Assembly (NCBI GenBank): GCA_012032345.1
Contig: JAAUQI010000054.1
Span: forward strand, 1-34,929
Direction of reading: 5' to 3'
Length of the DNA stretch: 34,929 nt
Source of the DNA: Leptolyngbyaceae cyanobacterium RM1_1_2
GTDB lineage: Bacteria; Cyanobacteriota; Cyanobacteriia; Phormidesmidales; Phormidesmidaceae
In this document: in pieces, positions 1 to 7,823 of the stretch
Position numbering within the stretch: position 1 is the stretch's first letter
Layout of the letters: each line of letters opens with the position of its first letter
Position numbers and translations under genes: made by a program
The notes under the pieces: generated by a model
Database searches by the model: none
What the model was told of the DNA's origin: nothing
Seen by the model: only the letters and a program-made list of their open reading frames with translations

Positions 1-118
1 TCGGAATCATCAATACCCCAAACCAACCAATATATAGGCGGTTCTCGGTAGAGGTGATCCACTGACAAAACTGCTCCCACAGGTTGGCGCTCTCGCGCTG
101 CTGTAGTGTCGTTGTCAT
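1..118 (-). CDS. psbA: Photosystem II protein D1, N-terminal fragment (runs off window)
   Basis: Only the first 39 codons are inside the window; the rest lies before base 1. Read on the minus strand from the ATG at 118, the product begins [20 protein letters not shown] and continues through the [10 protein letters not shown] segment. This is the conserved stromal N-terminus of D1, just before its first transmembrane helix. D1 is the reaction-centre subunit of photosystem II in the thylakoid membrane. It binds the primary donor, pheophytin, QB and the Mn cluster, and it turns over fast in light. Residue 130, which separates low- and high-light D1 forms, is outside the window, so the isoform cannot be told. 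There is no clear Shine-Dalgarno before the ATG. The identity is secure from the N-terminus alone. Confidence 0.97.
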   Translation of the reverse strand, partial: MTTTLQQRESANLWEQFCQWITSTENRLYIGWFGVLMIP

Positions 119-151
119 GATGAATGAATACCAAATAGGAAATATGTACGC

Positions 152-171
152 TTGTAAACGCTTTGTAAACG
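152..171 (-). repeat. Direct repeat CGTTTACAA x2 in the psbA leader, HLR1-like
   Basis: Two identical 9-base copies (plus strand TTGTAAACG at 152-160 and 163-171) sit 11 bases apart just downstream of the predicted transcription start. A third TTGTAAA lies at 205-211 over the predicted -35. Known HLR1 sites for the regulator RpaB are paired (G/T)TTACA(A/T)(A/T) repeats with a 10-base period upstream of high-light genes including psbA. These copies match the core but the period is 11, so the assignment is an inference. Confidence 0.4.
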
Positions 172-182
172 TTCACATCTGA

Positions 183-211
183 ATGTTATCTCGAACGCTT
201 ACTTTTGTAAA
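183..211 (-). promoter_or_regulatory. Candidate psbA promoter (-35 TTTACA, -10 TAACAT)
   Basis: On the minus strand TTTACA (211-206) and TAACAT (188-183) are separated by exactly 17 bases. Start of transcription would fall near 175, giving a leader of about 58 bases, which fits the roughly 50-base leaders known for psbA. This is predicted from sequence only. Confidence 0.5.
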
Positions 212-465
212 GCTTTTTGCTCAGAAAAGTTATTTTATCTATCGAAGGAGGGAGCTAAGCCTGCCGCTCTTAGTTCGTAATAGCAAGCCTTTAGAGGTTT
301 ATGAGGGAATCTGTGAGTTCTGCGCTCTCAGGTTCATTTTTTAGACTTAATGATATGGAATTTTGTATTTCTTGATAAATAGAGGTTGAGAAGGTTTGGA
401 TGCAGTTGCGGTTTAGTTTTTGTGGCTCAAGCCCCAGTAGTCTCAGGGGTATCTTCTGGAATTTA

Positions 466-1194
466 TCAGGGCCGATTGTAGGTGAAAGCTCTCCAGGCAA
501 AGTGAGGCAGCGAAAGCATCCGCCGCCAGCGCCAGGGTTCTTGATACAGACGATAGAGCCATTCCAGATGATTGTTGCAAAACCAAGCCGGGGCGCGGGC
601 TTTAGTGCCTGACCAAATATCAAAGCTGCCGCCGACTCCCACCCAGATAGCCCGAGAACAGAGGTGACGGTGCTGGGCAATCCAAAACTCCTGCCGGGGT
701 ACGCCCAAGCCAACAAAGATGAGTTTGGGCTGCAGGGTCTTTAGTCTCTGCCGAAGAGCAGGCTGCTGCTGCGCTGTGAGATAGCCGTGCTGTACGCCAG
801 CGATCGCCAGATTGGGCAATCGCTGCTGCCATACCTGCATGGCTGAGTCAGCCACACCGGGCGCTCCTCCATAAAAGAAAACAGATTCTCCTGCCTGCGC
901 CTGCTGGAGCAGTTCAGCCGCTAGCTCAATTCCCGGACAGCGCTGAATCCGTTTGCCTTGTAGCCTAAAGTAGAGAACAATACCTGAGCCATCAGGAATC
1001 ACCAAGTCTGCAGATTGAATAATTTTGCGTAAATCAGGATTGCGATCGGCCTGCATTGACATCTCAGCATTGAGGGTAACGATGTGCGCACCCATGCCCT
1101 GACGCAGATTAGACAGTAGCCAGCCCACATAATTTTGACTGCGGTGAACCGGCAAGCCCATCACCGAAAGCTGCTCTAGGCGATCGGGTGACAT
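466..1194 (-). CDS. WecG/TagA/CpsF family glycosyltransferase (GT26)
   Basis: A 242-residue protein of normal length for GT26 enzymes, which transfer N-acetylmannosamine or a related sugar to an undecaprenyl-linked acceptor for surface polysaccharide. Family motifs appear in order: TLNAE (40-44), PDG with the likely catalytic Asp (67-69), VGLGVPRQE (161-169), GVGGSFD (186-192) and RAP...LEWLYRL (200-216), which is the C-terminal membrane-contacting part. The ATG at 1194 follows AGGGGAG at good spacing, which supports this start over the internal Met12. It stands alone, divergent from the c-heme gene and downstream in direction towards psbA. The sugar and acceptor cannot be told from the sequence. 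Confidence 0.9.
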   Translation of the reverse strand: MSPDRLEQLSVMGLPVHRSQNYVGWLLSNLRQGMGAHIVTLNAEMSMQADRNPDLRKIIQSADLVIPDGSGIVLYFRLQGKRIQRCPGIELAAELLQQAQAGESVFFYGGAPGVADSAMQVWQQRLPNLAIAGVQHGYLTAQQQPALRQRLKTLQPKLIFVGLGVPRQEFWIAQHRHLCSRAIWVGVGGSFDIWSGTKARAPAWFCNNHLEWLYRLYQEPWRWRRMLSLPHFAWRAFTYNRP

Positions 1195-1538
1195 GTATAA
1201 CTCCCCTGGTGAAAAACTTCTCTTTGCAAAACAGCTAAAAATGCCGCTACTTATTGTCTCTGATTTTTTGTGCTTTAGGGCAAAGACAGTCAGGGTTGTT
1301 TTCCTGAGCAGCTAGCTATGTGAATGGAAACTGAGTAAAGCCTGCTTAAAGAGTTGTTTAAGGACTCTCAAGCTTTGCTCATAGTTCGCTAATAAGCGGC
1401 TTAATAAAAGAAGCCTTCTACCCGTGATAGATTTTTTTGGCTCAGACTGCGGGCTGAGTGAATCTGTTGCGTTGCAGCTAAGTTCAAGGATCTGTTGAAA
1501 CAGTACAAAATTTTGAAAAGTCTCAATTTGAAAGCGTC
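1195..1538. other. Divergent intergenic region, 344 bases
   Basis: It lies between the starts of the glycosyltransferase (minus) and the c-heme/HAMP gene (plus), so both promoters should be here. I could not find a -35/-10 pair good enough to call. No RNA gene or strong hairpin is visible. Confidence 0.5.
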
Positions 1539-2459
1539 ATGGTCAACTTAAGGGATCTGAAACTGAGCCAAAAGTTCACACTGCTTTTAATTCTCATCTT
1601 TCTAGGCGGCATCCTAGGCAGTGGTGTGGCACTCTCCAGTACGCTCAACCACAGTGCTCAGGTTCAAGTGACGACTAAGGCACTGATGCTGATGGAAACG
1701 ATGAACTCTGTCCGCGAATATACCAACAGCGAGGTAAAACCAGAGCTAGCAGCCCGATTAGAAACTGAGTTTTTGCCCGAAACGGTGCCCTCTTACTCGG
1801 CTCGTGAGGTATTTGAAACGTTTCGTTCTAGCCCGCTCTACAGCGATTTTTTTTACAAAGAAGCGGCGCTTAATCCAACCAACCTCAGGGATCAAGCTGA
1901 TGCTTTTGAAACCCGCGTTATAGAAGGCTTCCGCGCCCAAAGCAATCCCAAAGAGGTGAATGGATTTCGCTCTACGCCGAGCGGGGAGCTATTTTATATT
2001 GCGCGCCCGATTCAGATTGTTGAGCAAAGCTGTCTGGAGTGCCACAGTCTGGCCTCAGCAGCTCCCGCTAGCATGATTGAGCGCTACGGCAGTGAGCATG
2101 GATTTGGCTGGCAGATGAATGAAATTGTGGGCGCACAGGTGATTTCAGTGCCAGCGGCAACGGTTCTCAGCAATGCCCGCAGGTCACTGCTGCTGATTTT
2201 AGGAATTTTTGTAGCGGTCTTTGCGATCGCCATTTTTCTGGTCAATATCTGGCTGCATCGCTATGTTGTCCGTCCGCTCAACCGCATGGCAATGGTGGCA
2301 GAAGCCGTTAGCACGGGCGACACCGAGGCTGAGTTCACCCAGGCTTCAAAAGACGAGGTAGGACAGCTGGCCCAGTCGTTCAACCGGATGCGGTTAAGCC
2401 TGCAAATGGCGATGCAGCGACTAGATCGCTATCGCTCAGGTCGTCGTAGCTCTAGCTGA
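1539..2459 (+). CDS. Membrane c-type heme sensor protein with HAMP domain (Tll0287-like/DUF3365)
   Basis: A 306-residue protein. A first membrane helix spans about 13-33, then comes a periplasmic domain of about 180 residues with one c-heme site CLECH (165-169). A second membrane helix at about 216-238 leads into a HAMP linker (about 236-290), and the protein ends shortly after. The layout matches the Tll0287-like (DUF3365) family, whose extracytoplasmic domain has a PAS-like fold and carries covalent heme c. There is no kinase or methyl-accepting domain, so the output must go through a partner or the HAMP alone. In the Thermosynechococcus Tll0287 structure a distant Cys is reported as the second axial ligand. 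Here the only cysteines are the two in CxxCH, so coordination must differ. It abuts the cyclase-kinase gene tail to tail with no gap. Its signal is unknown; redox sensing is an inference. Confidence 0.85.
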   Translation: MVNLRDLKLSQKFTLLLILIFLGGILGSGVALSSTLNHSAQVQVTTKALMLMETMNSVREYTNSEVKPELAARLETEFLPETVPSYSAREVFETFRSSPLYSDFFYKEAALNPTNLRDQADAFETRVIEGFRAQSNPKEVNGFRSTPSGELFYIARPIQIVEQSCLECHSLASAAPASMIERYGSEHGFGWQMNEIVGAQVISVPAATVLSNARRSLLLILGIFVAVFAIAIFLVNIWLHRYVVRPLNRMAMVAEAVSTGDTEAEFTQASKDEVGQLAQSFNRMRLSLQMAMQRLDRYRSGRRSSS

Positions 2460-4499
2460 TCACAGTAGCTGACTTTGAAATTCTTGGGCTTTGACAGCAT
2501 CGGGAATTTCCGCGACTAGAAGCGAAACAAGCTGCTGGTCGTTGACATTGGGATGGTCGGCCAGGGTTTCTTCGATTAAAAAAGCAGCCATCGGGCCAAC
2601 ATAGTAAGCCAGCGCTTGCTGACAGCGGCTCAGAAAAGCAGCACTAACCGAGGTCTCTGAGGTCAGTTTTGATTTTGCCTGACTGCCTGTAGCAGCACTG
2701 ACTTTGCTCAAAGAAATAGGCTGTATGCCAGAATTTTTAGGTAGCTGAATGCGGCCAACAAATTCAGAAGCTTGAGCAGCATTTGAGATCTGAGAGGCCA
2801 GCGCTTCGACCAGCCCCTGGGGCGAGATATCAGGATACTGCTGCAAAGTGTCTTCAATTAGGAGAGAGGCCATTGGGCCAACGCAGAAAGCTAATTCTTG
2901 ACGACACTGGTCTAAAAACTGAGAATGCTCGTTAATCTGGCTGGTAAGCAGCGCTTCTGAACTGGCAAACTCAAACGCTGGGTCAGGATTCAGCACGGTC
3001 GGGGCGGCTGCAGAAATTGATTCAGTCCAGGTTGGCTCTAGGGGATTTGCTCCCATAGACTCTAAAGCTGTCAGCACCTCACGTGCGCTCTGATACCTGG
3101 ATTTGGGCTGAGGAATCAGCATCCGAGTGAGGACTTTGTCCAATCCTCTGCTGATGTTTGCCTGCGATCGCCACTGCCATTCCAGCGAGTCCTGATCCAT
3201 CAGGTGCCGGGGATGCTGATTGGTCAGCAAAACAATAGCAGTCACGCCCAAAGCATAGAGATCGCTGCAGGGGTAGCAGCGTCCCAGGCGAATTTGCTCA
3301 GGAGGAGAATAGCCAAACTTGCCGACAATAGAGGCTGCTGCTTCGTCTGCGGGCTGGACTGCACCCGAACACAGGCGAGTAATCGCATTATTGACCAAAC
3401 CAAAGTCAATCAAAACAGGCAAATTGCGTTGCTGAGAAAAGATGATGTTGTCAGGTGAAATATCGCGGTGAACGATTTTTAGCTCGTGTAAATGCTCCAG
3501 TACCTGCAGCATTTGCTGCAGCCACTGAGTCACCTCAGTCTCTGAAAAAGCCTGCCGCCGCTGCATCAGATCAGAGTAGGTGACCCCGTCAATATACTCT
3601 TGCACAATGAAGAGCCGCTGGGATTGAGTAAAACAGGCCAGAAACTTAGGAACCTGGGGATGACTAATCTGGTAGAGCGTTTTGGCTTCTCGCTTGAACA
3701 GAGCTAGGGCTTTTTGCAATGCCTGACTGGAACGGTTGGCCGCAGCAGGGACAAACTCTTTGAGGACGCAAAGCTCACCAAAGCGCTGTGTATCCTCAGC
3801 CAGGTACGAACGACCAAAGCCGCCCTGACCCAGCAGACGATGAATCGTATAGCGGCCTGCCACCTTGTCGCCTGCTGAGAGATCAGCCTGAGGAATTTCA
3901 ACCGCACATCGAGCTGAGGGGGCCGGAGGGGCTGACGACGACGGCTGGGGCTTTGGTGGAAAAGCCGATACATGGTAGGCAGGGACTGCTTCTTGAATAT
4001 TTTTGAGCTGTAGGGGGCCAGCATCTTCAGCATGGAGAGTTAGCCTGGCTTTGACCACGTCGTAAACAAGCTGAGAAATGCACAAACAGCCCGGATGGGC
4101 TACTGTTTGCAATCGGGCGGCAATATTGACGCCGTTGCCCATCACATCAGACTGGCTGAAGAAAACATCTCCCAGGTGAATCCCAATCCGGTGCAGGAGT
4201 CGTTGCTTAGGTGGCTGCTGCTGATTGACCTGGGCTAGCTGCTGTTGAATTTTGACACCGGAGCTAACTGCCTGTACTGCACTGGCAAAGTACATTAGCA
4301 GGCCATCACCGGTGGACTTCAGCACGCGCCCCTCGTACTGAACGCACAGCTCTGACATCAGCTGTAAATGTTGGTGAATAATCAGCAGGGTTTGCTCTTC
4401 GTCGGCTGCCATCCGTGCGCTAAAGCCAACGGCATCGGTAACTACAATAGCGGCTAGTGTCCGCTGTCCTCGACTTGGGGCTAGAGGGCTATCTTTCAT
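2460..4499 (-). CDS. Class III nucleotidyl cyclase - Ser/Thr protein kinase fusion with two C-terminal repeats
   Basis: The ATG at 4499 (679 residues, preceded by CAGG) is preferred over a TTG at 4538 that has no ribosome site. The N-terminal 180 residues are a class III cyclase with both metal Asp residues (D22 in VVTDAVGF, D65 in STGDG), K61, and the N125/R129 pair of GNGVNIAARL, so it looks catalytically complete. A proline-rich linker (about 180-200) leads to a Hanks-type kinase: GQGGFG loop (224-229), K247, HRDISPDN with D346, DFG (365-367). The usual Lys after HRD is replaced by Ser, as in many bacterial kinases. The last 130 residues contain two copies of a roughly 60-residue unit built on C..EL...VGPMA..LIE.TL...P. 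No transmembrane segment is evident. cAMP versus cGMP cannot be settled. One chain thus joins second-messenger synthesis and phosphorylation. Confidence 0.88.
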   Translation of the reverse strand: MKDSPLAPSRGQRTLAAIVVTDAVGFSARMAADEEQTLLIIHQHLQLMSELCVQYEGRVLKSTGDGLLMYFASAVQAVSSGVKIQQQLAQVNQQQPPKQRLLHRIGIHLGDVFFSQSDVMGNGVNIAARLQTVAHPGCLCISQLVYDVVKARLTLHAEDAGPLQLKNIQEAVPAYHVSAFPPKPQPSSSAPPAPSARCAVEIPQADLSAGDKVAGRYTIHRLLGQGGFGRSYLAEDTQRFGELCVLKEFVPAAANRSSQALQKALALFKREAKTLYQISHPQVPKFLACFTQSQRLFIVQEYIDGVTYSDLMQRRQAFSETEVTQWLQQMLQVLEHLHELKIVHRDISPDNIIFSQQRNLPVLIDFGLVNNAITRLCSGAVQPADEAAASIVGKFGYSPPEQIRLGRCYPCSDLYALGVTAIVLLTNQHPRHLMDQDSLEWQWRSQANISRGLDKVLTRMLIPQPKSRYQSAREVLTALESMGANPLEPTWTESISAAAPTVLNPDPAFEFASSEALLTSQINEHSQFLDQCRQELAFCVGPMASLLIEDTLQQYPDISPQGLVEALASQISNAAQASEFVGRIQLPKNSGIQPISLSKVSAATGSQAKSKLTSETSVSAAFLSRCQQALAYYVGPMAAFLIEETLADHPNVNDQQLVSLLVAEIPDAVKAQEFQSQLL

Positions 4500-4914
4500 A
4501 ACGTGACCTGCAAAAAACAAGCTGTGACGATAAGACAAAACGGCGATCGCCAGTCTGCCTATTCTGGCTCTGTTCCCAACCTGATTGCAGCACCCTTTTG
4601 AAAAATGACACGAGAGTGAAATCGGGAAATGACAGAGAAGAGAACTGATAGACTGAACATGACTGATTATGTCTACAAATTCTCCTGATCATTTCCGCAG
4701 GTACTGTGACAGTCTGCCAAGCGGTAGAGAGATTTGTCTTGTGCAACCTGAATAGCTGTCCTATTGGGATGAGGAAAAGACTTTTTCGCAGGAAACGCCT
4801 TGCACAGCGCGCTCTCCAAAAATGATTTAGGACTGCTACAGTCAGTAGATCCAGTTTATGGTGATGGCTCACCCAAACCGATACTGAAGCGCAAACACTT
4901 ACGATTTCTTCAAG
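4500..4914. other. Intergenic region upstream of the cyclase-kinase gene, 415 bases
   Basis: It lies between the start of the cyclase-kinase and the stop of the GTPase gene, both on the minus strand, so the kinase probably has its own promoter here. The only structure I see is a direct repeat AAATGACA at 4603-4610 and 4627-4634, 24 bases apart, about 105-135 bases before the kinase ATG, a possible regulator site. The minus-strand ORF 4489-4872 has no family resemblance and poor composition, and I do not accept it. Confidence 0.5.
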
Positions 4915-6843
4915 TTAAGACCCGGCAGTTGGTTCAAATTCTTGTAAATAGGCTGCAAATCGCGTCTTGAACTCAGCCACAGTGAGGTTTTGCGTCCAGT
5001 ACTCAATCAGGGTATGACCAAAAGCCCAGGCATTGCGATCGGGAGTGCTGGGATTTTCGAGCAGCAGCGGCCATAGGGCTAGCAGGTCAAATTTACGCAG
5101 CGCTCCACCGTCATCGCTCAGTAGAGAAAACAGCTCATAGGCCATCTGCAATTTGCCAATCACAATTGGCAGGTCTTCTACCGGAATTTTTTCGGCCAGG
5201 AGATAGGCTAAAGTCGGCGAACCTGTAGTCAGAGTGGAGATAAACTGGAGAACCGGGCTTTTCAACAAGGTAGCTAGCCCCTGCGTAGTCGCCATTTGAA
5301 AAGTATAGTGGTCGATAATTTTAGTGGCGGCGATCGCCCGAGCTGCTTGATTACGCAAAAACCGGGCTAAGCGCTGCTGTTTAGCGGGTTCGAGGTGACG
5401 GATCAGCTCTAGAGAGAGAGTAGGCAAATTCCAAGGCGATCGCCCCGAGGCGCTATCCTGAGTGACCACAGGCACAGCCTGCACGCAGTGATCGCCAAAC
5501 TGCTCTGAGCGATACTCGGTCGCAGCTCGAATAGACTGCTCTTTGGGGCGATCGCCCTGCTGCCAGTCATAGGGAGGCTGCCATTCTCGAATCGGGCGCA
5601 GCCGATCAACCTGGGTAATCACCGCGATCGCAGGCAGGTCTGCCCCCTCAGTCTGTAAGTCTCGCAAAAAGTCTACATCCATCTGCAACGCCGGATCTAG
5701 AGCCGGGGTCACCAGCAGCAATAAATCTGTACTGGTGGCATATTCCAGTACTAGCTGACGCAGTTCTGCCTGCTGCACCTGCTCGTAACCTGGCGTATCC
5801 CAGAGAATTAGAGTCTCACCCGTAGCCGCTTGCCAGTGATAGCTTTGAATTTCATCGGTGCTGGGCAGCACATCGACTGCCGCCCGATCGACCTGAAACA
5901 GGCTGTTAATCAGGCTGCTCTTGCCCGCTCCGGTGCGCCCCACCAGCAAAACGCTGACGTCTTTTTGGGTGACCTGCTCCACTGGCTCAGCGCGATCAAG
6001 AATGTCCCGCAAGGTTTGAACGCGGGGGGCAGCAGGCAATGGGGCAGAGATCGGGGTAGGCGTCAGAGCCGGAGATAAATTGCCACTGTAGAGAGCAATT
6101 GACTGCTGGGCCAGATTCTTTAAGGCCGCTTCTCGCAAAAGCTGACTGAGATTGACCAAAAGCTGCTGGCTGGCGCGATCGCTGGTGCGCTGGGTAGCCA
6201 TGTTTGTAGCGGCTACTGCCGGATTGATCACCCACTGTGCCCAGTTCCAAACCTGCCAGAGCTTACGGGCGGAGGGTTCTAGCTTTTGGTAAACCTCATA
6301 AGCCTGATACGCCTGTCCGACGCTGACCTGATTTAGCACCGGAGAGAGTTTTTGCATCCAGCGATCGGTGTCATCCACTGTGCCGCGAATCAGGCCGTAG
6401 GCTTGGGGAATGTAGATGTTGAGCAGCGGATATTTGACCTCAGGATGATAAATATGGGCGATCGCAGCCACGGTATCCTGACAGCGCTGCCAAAACGCAG
6501 GCCAGTCCTGCCAGATCGGGCGATCGCTACGAGCTGCAGCCAGAATTTTTTCTAGGGCTGCTTCAGCCTGCCGTAAATCATCAGGCGTTGCCGCCGCCGG
6601 ATCAAGGGCGGTGCTGACGTCTGCGCTGACCTCAGCCACGACCGCCTCTAGCTCTTTAGTCACAGGGCGAGTCCACCGCACTAGCAGCCAGCGCCACCCC
6701 ACCAAAACCAGCGTCAGCACGGCCCAAATCCAGTTCAGCCCCCAGTCGTGAATTTGCCAGCCTGCCGAGATTAGCAAAAAGGCTGCGATCGATACCACCG
6801 GCAGCGTTAAGACAGCCCACTGCCAGCGCTTCAGTTGAATCAT
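4915..6843 (-). CDS. Membrane-anchored GTPase (Era-like P-loop GTPase)
   Basis: The ATG at 6843 (642 residues) follows AGGGG with a 7-base spacer and is preferred to the TTG six bases upstream. Two membrane helices at about 8-29 and 38-57 are followed by a roughly 230-residue mostly helical region. Then comes a GTPase domain: P-loop GRTGAGKSS (302-310), DTPG (349-352) and a TQVD G4 box near residue 405. The C-terminal 150 residues are helical and partly hydrophobic. This arrangement resembles bacterial HSR1/YcjX-type or dynamin-like GTPases found in cyanobacteria, but I cannot name a subfamily. A role in membrane organisation or envelope homeostasis is inference. It is transcribed in the same direction as the peroxiredoxin upstream, 177 bases away, and so is probably separate. 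Confidence 0.85.
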   Translation of the reverse strand: MIQLKRWQWAVLTLPVVSIAAFLLISAGWQIHDWGLNWIWAVLTLVLVGWRWLLVRWTRPVTKELEAVVAEVSADVSTALDPAAATPDDLRQAEAALEKILAAARSDRPIWQDWPAFWQRCQDTVAAIAHIYHPEVKYPLLNIYIPQAYGLIRGTVDDTDRWMQKLSPVLNQVSVGQAYQAYEVYQKLEPSARKLWQVWNWAQWVINPAVAATNMATQRTSDRASQQLLVNLSQLLREAALKNLAQQSIALYSGNLSPALTPTPISAPLPAAPRVQTLRDILDRAEPVEQVTQKDVSVLLVGRTGAGKSSLINSLFQVDRAAVDVLPSTDEIQSYHWQAATGETLILWDTPGYEQVQQAELRQLVLEYATSTDLLLLVTPALDPALQMDVDFLRDLQTEGADLPAIAVITQVDRLRPIREWQPPYDWQQGDRPKEQSIRAATEYRSEQFGDHCVQAVPVVTQDSASGRSPWNLPTLSLELIRHLEPAKQQRLARFLRNQAARAIAATKIIDHYTFQMATTQGLATLLKSPVLQFISTLTTGSPTLAYLLAEKIPVEDLPIVIGKLQMAYELFSLLSDDGGALRKFDLLALWPLLLENPSTPDRNAWAFGHTLIEYWTQNLTVAEFKTRFAAYLQEFEPTAGS

Positions 6844-6957
6844 GCTCAATCCCCTACCGCTCCCACCTCCAGTCTAACGAGGCTATCTACAGTAAGAGGG
6901 TTTGCCCGTTAAGAGAGCGCGGCGATGACTTGTCAAAGCGTCTGCTTCAACGAAGAA

Positions 6958-6986
6958 GAGCGTACGCGGAAAACCCACGCACGCTC
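6958..6986 (-). terminator. Imperfect hairpin downstream of peroxiredoxin
   Basis: Arms GAGCGTACGCG and CACGCACGCTC pair at 9 of 11 positions around a 7-base loop. On the minus strand the 3' side is followed by TTCTTCG, not a real T-run, so it is a weak candidate terminator after the peroxiredoxin gene. Confidence 0.3.
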
Positions 6987-7020
6987 GATAGTAATGCTTA
7001 AGCTATGCCAACAGAGGAGA

Positions 7021-7578
7021 CTAAGCCACACCAGCGGGCTGGGAGATTTCAGATCCTTTCAGGTAAGCCAGGATAGTATCAGCATCAGACACTTCAAAGG
7101 GATCGGTGGGGCAGTTGTCGCCAAAATCAGGCTCAATGAAAACTTTTTCAATCTCGCCATCGTTCACGACCATCGAATAGCGCCAAGAGCGCATACCAAA
7201 GCCCAAATTAGACTTGTCTACCAGCATCCCCATCTTGCGAGTAAATTCGCCATTGCCATCGGGCAGCACTTTTACATTCTCGACGCCTTGCTGCTTGGCC
7301 CACTGAAACATAACAAAGGCATCGTTAACCGAAATGCAGATAACCTCGTCAACACCCTGGGCCTTGATCTCGTCGTAGAGCGCTTCGTAACGGGGCAGGT
7401 GAGTCGAAGAGCAGGTGGGGGTGAAGGCACCTGGCAGCGAGAACAAAACCACTCGCTTGCCGCCAAAAATTTCCTGCGTCGTCACATCTTGCCAGCGAAA
7501 AGGATTGGGGCCTCCTACCGACTCATCCCGCACGCGAGTTTTAAAGACAACATTGGGTACACGTTTAACAACTGGCAT
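7021..7578 (-). CDS. Type II peroxiredoxin (PrxII/Prx5-like)
   Basis: A 185-residue thiol peroxidase that reduces H2O2 and alkyl hydroperoxides in the cytoplasm. The peroxidatic motif PGAFTPTC places the reactive Cys at 56, with the supporting Thr53. C81 (in EVICISVND) is the likely resolving Cys, as in other type II enzymes, and a third Cys lies in NCPTD near 155. The start at 7578 has GAGG 6-7 bases upstream. The gene is divergent from perR, with a PerR-box-like palindrome 68-82 bases before its ATG. In Synechocystis the same pair (sll1621 and slr1738) sits head to head and the peroxiredoxin gene is repressed by the Fur-type regulator. Induction by peroxide is therefore expected. Family assignment is firm. 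Confidence 0.95.
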   Translation of the reverse strand: MPVVKRVPNVVFKTRVRDESVGGPNPFRWQDVTTQEIFGGKRVVLFSLPGAFTPTCSSTHLPRYEALYDEIKAQGVDEVICISVNDAFVMFQWAKQQGVENVKVLPDGNGEFTRKMGMLVDKSNLGFGMRSWRYSMVVNDGEIEKVFIEPDFGDNCPTDPFEVSDADTILAYLKGSEISQPAGVA

Positions 7579-7645
7579 AAAATACCTCGCTCACTATAAA
7601 AACAAAGCAAATCAGTTTATAGACTGCTCGCAGCCTTACTCTAAC

Positions 7646-7660
7646 TTAGAATAATTCTAT
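7646..7660. promoter_or_regulatory. PerR-box-like operator TTAGAATAATTCTAT
   Basis: A 7-1-7 inverted repeat centred on 7653; the inner 13 bases TAGAATAATTCTA are a perfect palindrome. Against the PerR box TTATAATNATTATAA of Bacillus it differs at three positions. It lies in the divergent region between the peroxiredoxin and perR genes, so one bound dimer could control both. The position and match are seen; binding is inferred. Confidence 0.6.
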
Positions 7661-7802
7661 TTTTAGAAAAACCACAAACTCATAAGCTCTTAAAAAGAAG
7701 ATGATTTTTGCGATAGGAATTACTTTTAGCTGAGGCACATAACAAGCCTTTTAGGCTAGGATCGCAAAACAGATCGTCACCAATAGAGTAAAGCTGGTAG
7801 CT

Positions 7803-7823
7803 ATGCCAGCGCCCACATTATGA
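7803..7823 (+). promoter_or_regulatory. Possible six-codon leader ORF (MPAPTL) coupled to perR
   Basis: ATG at 7803 opens a six-codon frame ending in a TGA that overlaps the perR ATG as ATGA (7820-7823). perR itself has no ribosome site, while GGTAG precedes the leader ATG, so perR may be translated by reinitiation. This is speculative. Confidence 0.25.

Larger units (their letters stand above)
119..465. other. Intergenic region between psbA and the glycosyltransferase gene
   Basis: This 347-base gap contains the psbA promoter and direct repeats in its first 95 bases. From about 220 to 465 I see no convincing gene, RNA or terminator. The ORF at 291-716 on the minus strand runs through the 3' part of the glycosyltransferase gene in another frame and is a shadow. 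Confidence 0.6.

Noticed and set aside
291-716. 141-residue minus-strand ORF
   Set aside because: It overlaps the GT26 gene in another frame and has no family-like pattern.
4489-4872. 127-residue minus-strand ORF before the cyclase-kinase
   Set aside because: Composition rich in Arg, Cys and His without domain pattern; overlaps the kinase start; no ribosome site.
6925-7599. 224-residue plus-strand ORF opposite peroxiredoxin
   Set aside because: It is the antisense shadow of a well-supported gene.
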